From JANNOG01 sp050329415 (GTDB lineage Bacteria > Actinomycetota > Actinomycetes > Actinomycetales > JBBAYJ01): a stretch of DNA of 48,811 bases. Below the pieces are notes generated by a model. The model saw only the letters and a program-made list of their open reading frames with translations. It was not told where the DNA came from and did no database searches. Below, piece after piece: positions 1 through 7,726 of this stretch (position 1 is the stretch's first letter; each line of letters begins with the position of its first letter). The position numbers were made by a program, and so were the translations under genes. The stretch spans positions 1 to 48,811 of the forward strand of contig JBHJOS010000074.1 of NCBI GenBank assembly GCA_050329415.1. Reading direction: 5' to 3'.

Positions 1-113
1 AGGACGCGGTCGTGGTCCCGCTGCGGGTCGACGACCACGGCGACGGTTCCGTCGCTGACGACGTAGCTGCGGTCCCCGAGGGAGGGGGTGTCGATGGTGA
101 CGACAAGAGGCAT
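1..113 (-). CDS. MBL-fold metallo-hydrolase (rhodanese/persulfide dioxygenase-like), N-terminal part only
   Basis: The reverse strand opens with an ATG at 113 and reads MPLVVTIDTPSLGDRSYVV, then a DPQRD motif, before leaving the window. A short beta strand, a G-(D/N)-x-S-Y-(L/V)-V stretch and a VVDPQRD box is the start of metallo-beta-lactamase-fold proteins of the persulfide dioxygenase/rhodanese-linked type, which handle sulfane sulfur. Only about 37 residues are visible, so the metal-binding HxHxDH motif and any rhodanese domain cannot be checked. A Shine-Dalgarno-like GGAGACC lies just upstream of the ATG. The gene is divergent from the GntR-type regulator at 212, with a palindromic site between them, so local control by that regulator is plausible but inferred. 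Confidence 0.7.
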   Translation of the reverse strand, partial: MPLVVTIDTPSLGDRSYVVSDGTVAVVVDPQRDHDRV

Positions 114-119
114 GAGAGG

Positions 120-184
120 TCTCCGGACGTGGACGGGAGTGGGATCGGCCGGCTGCCTCCACGCTAACAGAAGTGTCCGGACAT
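120..184. promoter_or_regulatory. Candidate operator between divergent MBL and GntR genes
   Basis: A perfect 10-bp palindrome TGTCCGGACA lies at 174-183. A similar core TCTCCGGACG lies at 120-129, just upstream of the MBL start. Both are in the 98-bp gap between the divergent genes, where a GntR-family autoregulator would be expected to bind. Assignment to this regulator is inference. Confidence 0.4.
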
Positions 185-211
185 TTAGTCCGCCACTACC
201 CTGGCATCTGA

Positions 212-1045
212 GTGCCGGGCCGTCGTCCGGGCCGTCGTCGAGGAGGGGTCGCCGTCGTCCGCCCTGCATCCCCGACCGGACCGGACCGGCAACTGCCAGA
301 CGGTCCCGGACCGCTCTGGCGCCGGCTCCAGGACGACCTGCGGTCGCGGATCGCCTCCCGCGAGTTCGCCGCCGCCTTCCCCGGCGAGCTGGCGATCGTC
401 GCGGAGTACGGCGTGAGCCGGCACACCGTCCGCGAGGCGCTCCGGTCGCTGCGCCAGGAGGGCTTGGTTGTCGCGGGCAAGGGCCGGACTCCCAGGGTCG
501 CCGCGGACGGCGTGCTGCACCAGCCGCTGGGTGTGCTCTACAGCCTGTTCCGATCGGTCGAGGCCGGCGGGCTTCGTCAGACGAGCCGGGTGGCGGCGCT
601 CGACGTGGTGACCGAACCGGGGGTCGCCCGCCGGCTGGGCCGTGGTCCCCGGACCTCGCTCCTGCACCTCGCGCGGGTGCGCTTCGCGGGGGACGACCCG
701 CTGGCGCTGGACGAGGTGTGGCTGCCGGCCGCGGCGACCGAGCCCCTGCTGTCGGTCGACTTCACGCACACGGCGCTGTACGACGAGCTGCGATCGCGCT
801 GCGGGGTGGTGCTGTCGGGTGGATCCGAGGAGATCCGGGCGGGCCTGACCGACGAGGACCAGGCCCGGGACCTGGCGGTCGCCCACCCGTCGGCGGTGCT
901 CCACGTCGAGCGGGTGGGGTGCGTGGACCGGGAGCCCTTCGAGTTCCGCCGCACCGTGCTGCGCGGCGACCGGTTCGTGCTCAACGCCGAGTTCAGCGCC
1001 GGCGAGGGGTCACGGCTCACGGGTGAGCCCCCCGCCGACGCCTGA
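212..1045 (+). CDS. GntR/HutC-family transcriptional regulator with UTRA domain
   Basis: The 277-residue product has a basic N-terminal tail. A winged helix-turn-helix follows at about residues 33-100, including PLWRRLQDDLRSRI and the recognition-helix segment YGVSRHTVREALRSLRQEGL, which is the hallmark of GntR regulators. The rest (about 110-265) fits a UTRA ligand-binding domain of the HutC subfamily, including the typical LHLARVR and LDEVWLP segments. It probably represses until a small effector binds. The effector is unknown. The GTG at 212 is the longest reasonable start, and the first 25 residues are low complexity, so the true start may be later. It is divergent from an MBL hydrolase, its likeliest target. 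Confidence 0.85.
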   Translation: MPGRRPGRRRGGVAVVRPASPTGPDRQLPDGPGPLWRRLQDDLRSRIASREFAAAFPGELAIVAEYGVSRHTVREALRSLRQEGLVVAGKGRTPRVAADGVLHQPLGVLYSLFRSVEAGGLRQTSRVAALDVVTEPGVARRLGRGPRTSLLHLARVRFAGDDPLALDEVWLPAAATEPLLSVDFTHTALYDELRSRCGVVLSGGSEEIRAGLTDEDQARDLAVAHPSAVLHVERVGCVDREPFEFRRTVLRGDRFVLNAEFSAGEGSRLTGEPPADA

Positions 1046-1087
1046 CTCGCCGACGCCTGACTCGCCGCCCTACTGCCGCCCCCACGA

Positions 1088-1196
1088 CCTGCGTTTGTCG
1101 TCACTCGCCGGGTTGCGGGGCGGGGGTGGCCTGCGTTTGTCGTCACTCGCCGGGTCGGGGGGCGGGTGTGGCCTGCGTTTGTCGTCACTCGCCGGG
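1088..1196 (+). repeat. Intergenic tandem array A: three 25-bp cores at 42-bp period
   Basis: A core beginning CCTGCGTTTGTCGTCACTCG and ending CCGG occurs at 1088-1112, 1130-1154 and 1172-1196, an exact 42-bp step. The spacers are G-rich and less conserved. The array lies between the convergent ends of the GntR gene and the VOC gene. It is not an inverted repeat and has no T-tract, so it is not a simple terminator. Related arrays occur at 9181-9366 and 32579-32683. Confidence 0.9.
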
Positions 1197-1257
1197 GCGA
1201 GGAGGGCGAGGAGGGCGAGGAAGGCGAGGGGGGTGGCGGGTGGGGCGGGCGAAGGGG

Positions 1258-1662
1258 TCAGCTCCGCTCGACGAGGACCAGCCAGTTGCCGGAGTCGTCC
1301 CGCATGACCGCCTCGACGCCGTAGGGGCGCTCCATCGGTGGCTGGACGAACTGCACGCCACGTGCGACCAGCTCTTCGTGGGTCTTCCGGCAGTCGTCGG
1401 TGGCCAGGCCGAGACCCGGCATCGTGCCCTTGGCCTGGGCACGGCGGAAGGCCTCGGCGAGGTCGTCGTCCAGCGGCGGACCCGGCGTCATGAGGGTCAC
1501 CTCCAGCTCGGGCTGCGAGGGGTGGCGGACGGTGAGCCAGCGGTACCCCTCACCCATCGTCACGTCCTGAGCCACCTCGAACCCGAGCACGTCGACGTAG
1601 AAGGCCTTGGCCGAGTCCTGGTCGGAGCACCACACGGTCGCGAGGGAAACATTCTTGATCAC
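1258..1662 (-). CDS. VOC/glyoxalase-bleomycin resistance-fold protein
   Basis: A 134-residue protein reads from a GTG at 1662. It has the two beta-alpha-beta-beta-beta modules of the vicinal oxygen chelate fold: DSAKAFYVDVLGFEVAQD near the start, then a C-terminal half ending RDDSGNWLVLVERS. The length is normal for a single-domain VOC protein acting as a dimer. Substrate and metal use cannot be read from the sequence. It follows the AraC-type regulator by 11 bp on the same strand. AraC/VOC gene pairs are common in actinobacteria, and the pair is probably cotranscribed. A much longer open frame extends upstream but is an artefact of the base composition. Confidence 0.85.
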   Translation of the reverse strand: MIKNVSLATVWCSDQDSAKAFYVDVLGFEVAQDVTMGEGYRWLTVRHPSQPELEVTLMTPGPPLDDDLAEAFRRAQAKGTMPGLGLATDDCRKTHEELVARGVQFVQPPMERPYGVEAVMRDDSGNWLVLVERS

Positions 1663-1673
1663 GGCGCACGAGG

Positions 1674-2180
1674 CTATCGGCGGGGGTCCCATGCAGGCTT
1701 GTCCGGCGTTGCGCGGACCCCGTCTCGTTCCACCAGCCCGCACATGAACACGAAGCACGACGGGATGCGGGGCGCGCCGCCGGCGGCGTAGCGAGCCCGG
1801 AACGCGCTGGGTGCCACCCCGACCGACCGGCGGAAGGTCGTGCTGAAGGAGCTGAGGCTGGAGTACCCGACCCTCATGCACACCTCCGTCACGCTGAGGT
1901 CGGTGGCCCGCAGCAGATCCTGGGCCCGCTCGATCCGCCGCTCGGTGAGGTAACGCCCCGGCGTCCGGCCGTAGGCGGCGGCGAAGCAGCGGACGAAGTG
2001 GAACCGCGACACCCTCGCTGCGGCGGCCAGGGTGGCCAGGTCGAGCGGCTCGGCGTAGTCCTGGTCGGCCAGGTCTCGGGCGCGGCGCAGGTGGGGCAGG
2101 AGCGCCTCGGCCACACGCACCGCACCACGGTAGATGCCAGGAGCCCTGGGCACGGCTCGTGGTAGTGGCGTCGCCCACAT
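1674..2180 (-). CDS. AraC-family helix-turn-helix regulator
   Basis: A tandem helix-turn-helix of the AraC/XylS type fills most of the protein: LDLATLAAAARVSRFHFVRCF, then GRTPGRYLTERRIERAQDLL and SVTEVCMRVGYSSLSSFSTTFRR. There is no room for a separate ligand-sensing domain, so this is a short stand-alone DNA-binding form. I chose the ATG at 2180 (168 aa). A GTG at 2240 would add 20 proline-rich residues and overlap the helicase promoter, and a GTG at 2120 is also possible. It sits immediately upstream of the VOC gene on the same strand and probably controls it. Confidence 0.8.
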   Translation of the reverse strand: MWATPLPRAVPRAPGIYRGAVRVAEALLPHLRRARDLADQDYAEPLDLATLAAAARVSRFHFVRCFAAAYGRTPGRYLTERRIERAQDLLRATDLSVTEVCMRVGYSSLSSFSTTFRRSVGVAPSAFRARYAAGGAPRIPSCFVFMCGLVERDGVRATPDKPAWDPRR

Positions 2181-2219
2181 ACCGGGCGGCGGCGGCGGGA
2201 CCGGGTCCGGACCACCGCC

Positions 2220-2286
2220 TAGACTCGCGGACCGTGCCACGGGGAGGAGCGGTCGCCCGACCGCGGGGAGGGATCGCCGCCTGATG
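2220..2286 (+). promoter_or_regulatory. Leaderless-type promoter and 16-codon leader ORF before the helicase
   Basis: TAGACT at 2220-2225 is followed after 8 nt by a GTG at 2234, the spacing of leaderless actinobacterial transcripts. That GTG opens a 16-codon frame (VPRGAVARPRGGIAA...) whose TGA at 2282-2284 overlaps the helicase ATG (TGATG). This suggests translational coupling of the helicase to a short leader. Transcript start and leader translation are inferred. Confidence 0.4.
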
Positions 2287-3966
2287 GCCGCCGTCGCGCT
2301 GCGGCCCTGGCAGGCCGCGGCACGGACGGCCTACCACGAGCGCGCCCCCCGGGACTTCCTGGCCGTCGCCACGCCGGGCGCCGGCAAGACCGCCTACGCG
2401 CTCGCGATCGCCCGGGACCTGCTGGACGCCCGCACCGTCGAGCGGGTGACCGTCGTCTGCCCCACCGAGCACCTCAAGCGGCAGTGGGCCGACGCCGCCG
2501 CGCGGGTCGGGATCGGCCTGGACCCGAACTTCACCAACTCCTCGGTCACCCACGCGGCCGGCTCCGACGGCGTCGCCGTCACCTACGCCCAGGTGGGCCT
2601 CGCCCCGCACCTGTTCGCCGGGCGGACCCGGGCCCGGCGCACGCTGGTGGTCCTCGACGAGGTGCACCACGCCGGGGACGCCCGCACCTGGGGTGACGGG
2701 GTCGCCGAGGCGTTCGAGGACGCCACCCGCCGACTCGCCCTCACCGGGACCCCGTTCCGCACCGACAGCTCCCGGATCCCGTTCGTCGGCTACGTCGAGG
2801 CGCCGGACGGCACCCACCGCAGCCGCGCGGACTACGTCTACGGCTACCCGGAGGCGCTGGCCGACGGCGTGGTGCGGCCGGTGATGTTCCTCGCCTACTC
2901 CGGGTCCATGCGTTGGCGCACTCGGGCCGGGGACGAGGTCGCCGCCCGGCTCGGCGAGCCGCTGACCCAGGACGTCACCAACCAGGCCCTGCGCACCGCA
3001 CTGGACCCCGACGGGCAGTGGATCCCCGAGGTGCTGGGCGCGGCGGACACCCGCCTCACCGAGGTCCGGCGCTCGGTCCCCGACGCCGGCGGGCTGGTCA
3101 TCGCGACGGACACCACCACGGCCCGGGCCTATGCCCGGACCCTGGCGACCATCTCGGGGGAGAAGCCCGTCGTCGTCCTCTCGGACGAGGCCGGCGCGTC
3201 GGAACGGATCGAGTCCTTCGCCGCCGGCCGCGCGAGGTGGATGGTCGCGGTCCGGATGGTGAGCGAGGGCGTGGACGTGCCCCGGCTCAGTGTCGGTGTG
3301 TACGCCACGACGACCGCGACACCGCTGTTCTTCGCCCAGGCCGTGGGCCGGTTCGTCCGCTCCCGCCGGCCCGGGGAGACCGCCAGCGTCTTCGTGCCGT
3401 CGGTCCCGCGGCTGCTGACCTTCGCGGCCGAGATCGAGGTCCAGCGCGACCACGTGCTCGGCCGCCCCCGCGACGACGCGGCGTACCCGGAGGAGGCGGA
3501 GCTCGCCGCCGCCCAGCGGGCCGAGCGCGCCTCGGCGGAGGAACTGGCGCTGCCCTTCGAGGCCCTCGACTCCGACGCCGCCTTCGACCGGGCCGTCATC
3601 GACGGCACCGAGTACGCCCAGGTCGGCGGCGTCGACACCGACAGCGAGCAATTCTTCCTGTCGTTCCCGGGACTGGCGGAGCCACACGAGGTCGGCGCGC
3701 ACCTGCGCTCGGCCGGGGCGCGGCCACCCGCCGCCGAGGCAACCCAGGCGCCCCGCCCGGCCGAACCGGACCACCGCCAGCTCATGTCGCTGCGCCGGGA
3801 GCTCAACACCCTGGTCGGCGCCTACGTCCGCCGGTCCGGCTCCCCGCACGCCGCAGTCCACGCCGAGCTGCGGCGGCACTGCGGCGGCCCCCCGGTGCCC
3901 CAGGCGGACGCCGAGCAGATCCGCGACCGGGTCCGCACCGTCCGGGACTGGCTGGTCCGCGGCTGA
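2284..3966 (+). CDS. DEAD/DEAH-box superfamily II helicase-like protein
   Basis: A 560-residue SF2 helicase. Motif I is ATPGAGKT (about residues 29-36), motif II is LDEVHH (Asp at about 125), motif III region is LTGTPFR (about 153) and motif VI is QAVGRFVRSRRPGE (about 352), so both RecA-like lobes are complete. The C-terminal 180 residues are a variable helical region of unknown role. The N-terminal RPWQ segment resembles the Q-motif region that contacts the adenine. The substrate could be DNA or RNA. Related actinobacterial genes are annotated only as DEAD/DEAH-box helicases. The ATG at 2284 is preferred over an open frame reaching 2134, because that extension lies across the divergent AraC gene. 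Confidence 0.85.
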   Translation: MAAVALRPWQAAARTAYHERAPRDFLAVATPGAGKTAYALAIARDLLDARTVERVTVVCPTEHLKRQWADAAARVGIGLDPNFTNSSVTHAAGSDGVAVTYAQVGLAPHLFAGRTRARRTLVVLDEVHHAGDARTWGDGVAEAFEDATRRLALTGTPFRTDSSRIPFVGYVEAPDGTHRSRADYVYGYPEALADGVVRPVMFLAYSGSMRWRTRAGDEVAARLGEPLTQDVTNQALRTALDPDGQWIPEVLGAADTRLTEVRRSVPDAGGLVIATDTTTARAYARTLATISGEKPVVVLSDEAGASERIESFAAGRARWMVAVRMVSEGVDVPRLSVGVYATTTATPLFFAQAVGRFVRSRRPGETASVFVPSVPRLLTFAAEIEVQRDHVLGRPRDDAAYPEEAELAAAQRAERASAEELALPFEALDSDAAFDRAVIDGTEYAQVGGVDTDSEQFFLSFPGLAEPHEVGAHLRSAGARPPAAEATQAPRPAEPDHRQLMSLRRELNTLVGAYVRRSGSPHAAVHAELRRHCGGPPVPQADAEQIRDRVRTVRDWLVRG

Positions 3967-3975
3967 GCAGCTCGA

Positions 3976-4782
3976 TCAGGTGGTCGACGACGCCCCGACG
4001 GCGGCGAGATCGCGTTCCGCGTAGAGGCGGTGCTCCCACTCCTCGTTGAGCACGATCCGCAGACACTCCTTGACCGGGACGTCCTCGAGCTGCGGCCACC
4101 CGGGCTCGGAACGAGAGACGGACGACACCAGCTGATCATCGGTCAGCGACTCGAGGACACCGCGGACCATCGCCTGCCGCGTGCGCCGCACGGCGAGCAC
4201 CTCGTCGAGCGGCGGGTGCGCTTCGCGGTCCCAGGGGATGCCCTCCCAGCCGGGTGCCTCGTCCCACGGCAGGTCGAGCGGATGCCACGGCGACGGGTCG
4301 CCGAGGATCATCCGGCCGACCCAGGCCGCGCTCGCGAAGTTGAGATGGCGCAGCGTCTGGACGAAGGACCACTCGCCGCCGACGCCGACGTGGAGCGCCT
4401 CCGGGGGCAGGGACCGGGCGCGGTCGACCGTGGCCTCCCACAGCCGTTCGAGGATCGCCCACGCCTCCCGGAATCCGTCGGCGTCGTCGGGACGCATCTT
4501 CGCCCGGTCGGGCATTCGACGGTCCAGCTCCGCTTCCACGAGTGGCGCGATGTCGACGCCATTGACGGTCACGTTCTCGAGCTCGCCGGTGATCTCGACG
4601 TTGAGCAGTTCGACACCGATCAGCCGCGTCCGGTGCATGGCGGCTCCTCGGATCTCGGCGCCGCTCAGGTCGATCCGCCGCATCCGCGCATCGTCGAGAC
4701 GTACCTGGGACAACGTCGCGTCGCGAAGCACCACGCGCTCGAATCGAGCGCCGCTGAGGTCCTGATCCACGAACTCGGTCAT
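3976..4782 (-). CDS. Pentapeptide-repeat plus DinB-like domain protein
   Basis: The first ~90 residues carry A(D/N)LxX-type pentapeptides (DQDLSGARFERVVLRDATL and following), forming a short right-handed quadrilateral helix. From about residue 100 the sequence matches the DinB/mycothiol-dependent maleylpyruvate isomerase-type four-helix fold: GEWSFVQTLRHLNFASAAWV, then LEDVPVKECLRIVLNEEWEHRLYAERDL. The histidines in LRHLNF and EEWEHRLY are the likely metal ligands of DinB-type proteins. Such fusions occur in actinobacteria without a proven function. The ATG at 4782 gives 268 residues. The stop lies 10 bp from the convergent helicase stop. Confidence 0.75.
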   Translation of the reverse strand: MTEFVDQDLSGARFERVVLRDATLSQVRLDDARMRRIDLSGAEIRGAAMHRTRLIGVELLNVEITGELENVTVNGVDIAPLVEAELDRRMPDRAKMRPDDADGFREAWAILERLWEATVDRARSLPPEALHVGVGGEWSFVQTLRHLNFASAAWVGRMILGDPSPWHPLDLPWDEAPGWEGIPWDREAHPPLDEVLAVRRTRQAMVRGVLESLTDDQLVSSVSRSEPGWPQLEDVPVKECLRIVLNEEWEHRLYAERDLAAVGASSTT

Positions 4783-4882
4783 CGCGTCACCGTAGAGCGG
4801 AGGGTGGAGGATCGGTGTCTCTGCGCACCTCGACGAGGAAGCCGGGGGGAGGAGGCACGCTCCTCCCCCCGCTTCCCGGACC

Positions 4883-6553
4883 TCAGCGGGCGACGCCCGA
4901 GAACTGGTCCAGGTCGGTGAGGACGTCGGGCCCGAGGACCCCGGCCGAGCCCTCCGGCCCGGTGGACAACGTCGAGGTCTCCGCGGTGGCGGGCTCCGGC
5001 TGCACCGGGCCGGGCGCTTGGTCGGGGTCGAACTCGCACACCGTGCCGCGGGCCGGCACCTCACCGTCGACCAGGAAGGCGTCGACCGCGTCGTCGATGC
5101 ACGTGCTGTTGCCGCCGTAGGCGGTGTGGCCGTCGCCGTCCAGGGTGAGCAGCCGGGCGTTGCCCAGCTGCCTCGTCATCGCGACGGAGCCGGAGTACGG
5201 GGTCGCCGGGTCGAACGTCGTGCCGACGACGAGGATCGGCAGCCGGCCGGACGGGTACCGGAACGGCCCGGCGAAACGCGCGTTCGCCTCGACCGGCCAC
5301 TCGAAGGCGGAGTACCCGCCCGCCAGGCTGGCCCAGAAGGTCGACGGCCCGAACGACGGCGACACCTGCCCGTACACCAGCCGCATGAGGTCCTGGATCC
5401 GGATGTCCTCGGGGTAGTCGCGGTCGATCGCCGTGATCGCCGGGAAGGCGCCCTGGCCGGGCTCGTAGCTGCCGTCGTCGTTGCGCCCGACCGCGATGTC
5501 GGCGAGGAACTGCAGGCGGGCGCCGTCCCCGGCGGCCGCCTCCGCGAGCGCCAGGTCGAGGACGGGCCAGGCCTGGCGGATGTACATGACGATCAGCGTC
5601 GCGTTGACGACCGCCGCGCCGTCCACCGGGCGTGCCGGGTCCCCGCCGGTCGTCAGCGGTTCCGCCTCGAGCTGTTCGACGAGCGCGCGCCAGGCCTCCT
5701 TGCCGCCGGCGAAGTTGCAGGAGTCGACGCAGAACTCCTCGAAGTATCGGTCGATCGCGACCTCGAAGCCGCGCGCCTGGATGACGTCGGACAGCAGCGG
5801 GTTGTTCGCGTAGGCGTCCGGGTCCACCGCGCCGTCCAGGACGAACGCCCGGATCCGGTCCGGGAACAGTGACGCGTACGTGGCGCCGAGGTAGGTCCCG
5901 TAGGAGTACCCGAGGTAGCTGACTTGCTCCTCGCCCAGTGCCGCGCGCAGGGCGTCCATGTCACGGGCGGTGTTCTCGGTGCTGATGGCCGACAGCAGCT
6001 CGGGGCCGGCGTTTGCCACGCACGATTCGACGAACTCCCGGCTGGTCGCGAGGACCGCGTCCCGGTCACCCGCGTCGGGGTACGCCTCGGCCTCGGCGTA
6101 GTACGCGTCGAGCCGGTCGTCGCTGAAGCAATCCACCGGGCTGGAGCCCTTGGTGCCGCGGGGGTCCCAGCTCACGATGTCGAATCGCTGGTTGAGCTCG
6201 GCGAGGGAGCCGTCCGGAGTCGCGGTACCGCGCACGAAGTCGACGCCGCTGCCCCCCGGCCCGCCCGGGTTGACGAGCAGCGCCCCGATCCGGTTCGCCG
6301 GGTCGGCTGCGGGGCGACGGATCACCGAGAGGTCGAGGGTGCCCCCGTCGTCGTCGGACCAGCTCACCGGGACCGGGAGGGTGCCGCACTCGAAGCCGTC
6401 ACCGCAGTCGGTGAGTTCGAGGTCGGCGACCGTGGCCGTGACCGGTGCCGGGGCCGGGGCCGGGGCCGGGGCCGCGTGGGCGACCGCGGCCGGCGCGGCA
6501 AGGGCGGCGCCGGCAACGAGGGCGACGAACCCCCGTGCGCGAGTGATGATCAT
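4883..6553 (-). CDS. Secreted alpha/beta hydrolase, tripeptidyl aminopeptidase-like (TAP family)
   Basis: A 556-residue protein with a signal peptide (hydrophobic core GFVALVAGAALAAPAAVAHA), then an Ala-Pro spacer and an alpha/beta-hydrolase fold. The nucleophile elbow is GYSYG with Ser at about 217. The oxyanion region is NPGGPGGSG. The catalytic Asp is in VGTTFDPATPY and the His in DGDGHTAYGG, followed by a TAP-type C-terminal segment. This layout matches secreted proteases of the Streptomyces SlpD/SlpE and tripeptidyl aminopeptidase type, which release short peptides outside the cell. It ends in an acidic tail. The ATG at 6553 begins the signal peptide directly. The 100-bp gap to the next gene downstream shows nothing clear. 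Confidence 0.85.
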   Translation of the reverse strand: MIITRARGFVALVAGAALAAPAAVAHAAPAPAPAPAPVTATVADLELTDCGDGFECGTLPVPVSWSDDDGGTLDLSVIRRPAADPANRIGALLVNPGGPGGSGVDFVRGTATPDGSLAELNQRFDIVSWDPRGTKGSSPVDCFSDDRLDAYYAEAEAYPDAGDRDAVLATSREFVESCVANAGPELLSAISTENTARDMDALRAALGEEQVSYLGYSYGTYLGATYASLFPDRIRAFVLDGAVDPDAYANNPLLSDVIQARGFEVAIDRYFEEFCVDSCNFAGGKEAWRALVEQLEAEPLTTGGDPARPVDGAAVVNATLIVMYIRQAWPVLDLALAEAAAGDGARLQFLADIAVGRNDDGSYEPGQGAFPAITAIDRDYPEDIRIQDLMRLVYGQVSPSFGPSTFWASLAGGYSAFEWPVEANARFAGPFRYPSGRLPILVVGTTFDPATPYSGSVAMTRQLGNARLLTLDGDGHTAYGGNSTCIDDAVDAFLVDGEVPARGTVCEFDPDQAPGPVQPEPATAETSTLSTGPEGSAGVLGPDVLTDLDQFSGVAR

Positions 6554-6690
6554 GTGTCGTCTTCCTCCACGAGCGACTCGACGTCCGGGCATGTCGTCGC
6601 ACCCGGGACGCCGGTCGGCCCCCGGAGCGGACGTCGGTTGCACGCTGCACACCGGCGCCAGGTTTCACCCGGGCGCGAGATCGTTGGTCG

Positions 6691-6909
6691 TCAGTGCCCG
6701 TCCGGCGCGGTCTCGCCGCCCGATCGGCCCGCCGCCTCCGCCGCCGACTCCGCCGTGATCCGGGCGTACCGCTCGTGCAGCCGGCGCCTCACCTCGTCCG
6801 GGGAGTAGGTGCGGCGCCGTCGCTCGGCGCGGGCCAGCGCCACTCCCGTCGCGGCGACCCCGACCACGGCCGCGAGACCGACGAGCTTCCACCACGCGCC
6901 GCGCCGCAC
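6691..6909 (-). CDS. Small single-pass membrane protein, unknown function
   Basis: A 72-residue product with one membrane segment (WWKLVGLAAVVGVAATGVALA), then a basic RAERRRR stop-transfer stretch and a short charged helix YSPDEVRRRLHERYARI. It looks like a small actinobacterial inner-membrane protein with its C-terminus in the cytoplasm. No catalytic motif is present. Its GTG start lies 7 nt downstream of TACCCT on the reverse strand, which supports this start and a leaderless transcript. It is divergent from the papain-like gene at 6981. Confidence 0.65.
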   Translation of the reverse strand: MRRGAWWKLVGLAAVVGVAATGVALARAERRRRTYSPDEVRRRLHERYARITAESAAEAAGRSGGETAPDGH

Positions 6910-6980
6910 GGGCGTCAGGGTACGGCGGGCCCGCCGCGGCGCCCTCCCGCCGGACCTGACCGCGCCTAGGGTGACTGACT
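6910..6980. promoter_or_regulatory. Divergent pair of leaderless-type promoters
   Basis: On the reverse strand, TACCCT (6917-6922) is followed by 7 nt and the GTG at 6909. On the forward strand, TAGGGT (6967-6972) is followed by 8 nt and the GTG at 6981. Both have TANNNT -10 boxes at leaderless spacing. No clear -35 boxes were found. Confidence 0.5.
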
Positions 6981-7640
6981 GTGTCGCAGGCGCTGACGCT
7001 CCGGGTGGCCGCCGACCTCACCCGCACCGGCGACCTGTGGGTGTTCCGCGGCCGGTCGACGGCCGACCGGGCGATCCAGATCGCCACCAACAGCCCTGTC
7101 AACCACGTCGGCATGGCCCTGGTCCTCGACGACCTCCCGCCCCTGCTGTGGCACGCGGAACTGGGGCGGGGGCTGGTGGACCTGTGGTCGGGGCGCCGTC
7201 GGCGGGGGGTGCAGCTTCACGACCTCCACGACGCGGTCGTCACCTGGCGCGTCCGCTACGGCCAGCAGCCGTTCCTGCGTCAGCTCGACCCGGAGGCCGA
7301 CGGAGTGATGGCGGACGCTGCGCTGCGGACCGTCGCCCGGCTGGACGGCATGGCGTTCCCGGCGACGGCGCGGATGGCCGGGCGGTGGCTCGCCGGGCGG
7401 GTTCCCGGCCTGCGGCGGCGGCTGTCGGCACGGGAGCTGGAGAGCGCGTACTGCGCCGAGGTGGTCGCCGTCACGTACACCGCCATGGGCCTGCTGCGCC
7501 CCGGGCGCCCCCCGGGCTGGTACGACCCGGGCCGGTTCTGGAGCGGTGACCGGCTCCCGCTGGCCCCCGGCCACCGCCTCGGCGACGAGATCCCCGTCAC
7601 GGTCCCCTCGGACGCCCGGGTGAGGAACCCCCGCGGTTGA
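6981..7640 (+). CDS. Permuted papain-fold (YiiX/LRAT-NlpC superfamily) protein
   Basis: This 219-residue protein begins with TGDLWVFRG, a strand-loop typical of permuted NlpC/P60-type enzymes. The likely catalytic His is in NSPVNHVGMALV and the Cys lies late in ELESAYCAEVVAVTY. That His-before-Cys order marks the circularly permuted branch (YiiX, YaeF, LRAT-like), whose members act on lipids or amides. There is no signal peptide or membrane segment, so it is probably cytoplasmic. The substrate is unknown. The GTG at 6981 is supported by its -10 box 8 nt upstream. The next gene on the strand, GGDEF-EAL, appears to have its own promoter. Confidence 0.7.
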   Translation: MSQALTLRVAADLTRTGDLWVFRGRSTADRAIQIATNSPVNHVGMALVLDDLPPLLWHAELGRGLVDLWSGRRRRGVQLHDLHDAVVTWRVRYGQQPFLRQLDPEADGVMADAALRTVARLDGMAFPATARMAGRWLAGRVPGLRRRLSARELESAYCAEVVAVTYTAMGLLRPGRPPGWYDPGRFWSGDRLPLAPGHRLGDEIPVTVPSDARVRNPRG

Positions 7641-7660
7641 CCCCCGGGCGACGTGGCAGC

Positions 7661-7686
7661 TCAAGGCGGCGCCTCGGCCGCCGATA
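7661..7686 (+). promoter_or_regulatory. Sigma-28 (FliA/WhiG)-type promoter for the GGDEF-EAL gene
   Basis: TCAAG at 7661-7665, then 14 nt, then GCCGATA at 7680-7686. This fits the sigma-28 class consensus TAAAG-N14-GCCGATAA in both boxes and exact spacing, with one mismatch in the upstream box. It lies 41 bp before the chosen GTG. It suggests control by a motility or sporulation sigma factor. Confidence 0.6.
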
Positions 7687-7726
7687 CGTCCCGGGAGACC
7701 GCGGCACGGGGCAGGGAGGTGAGGCC

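Noticed and set aside
1088..1196. Repeat arrays read as CRISPR
   Set aside because: Only three to four copies occur, spacers are short (17-21 bp) and similar to each other, and no cas genes are present.
1258..3879. An 873-codon minus-strand frame joining the VOC protein to sequence opposite the helicase
   Set aside because: Only the last 134 codons match a family. The rest is antisense to a complete helicase with intact motifs, and an AraC gene occupies the gap in another frame.
7637..7726. Upstream extension of the GGDEF-EAL protein
   Set aside because: It would be Arg-rich and cross a sigma-28-like promoter, and the GTG at 7727 has a strong ribosome site.
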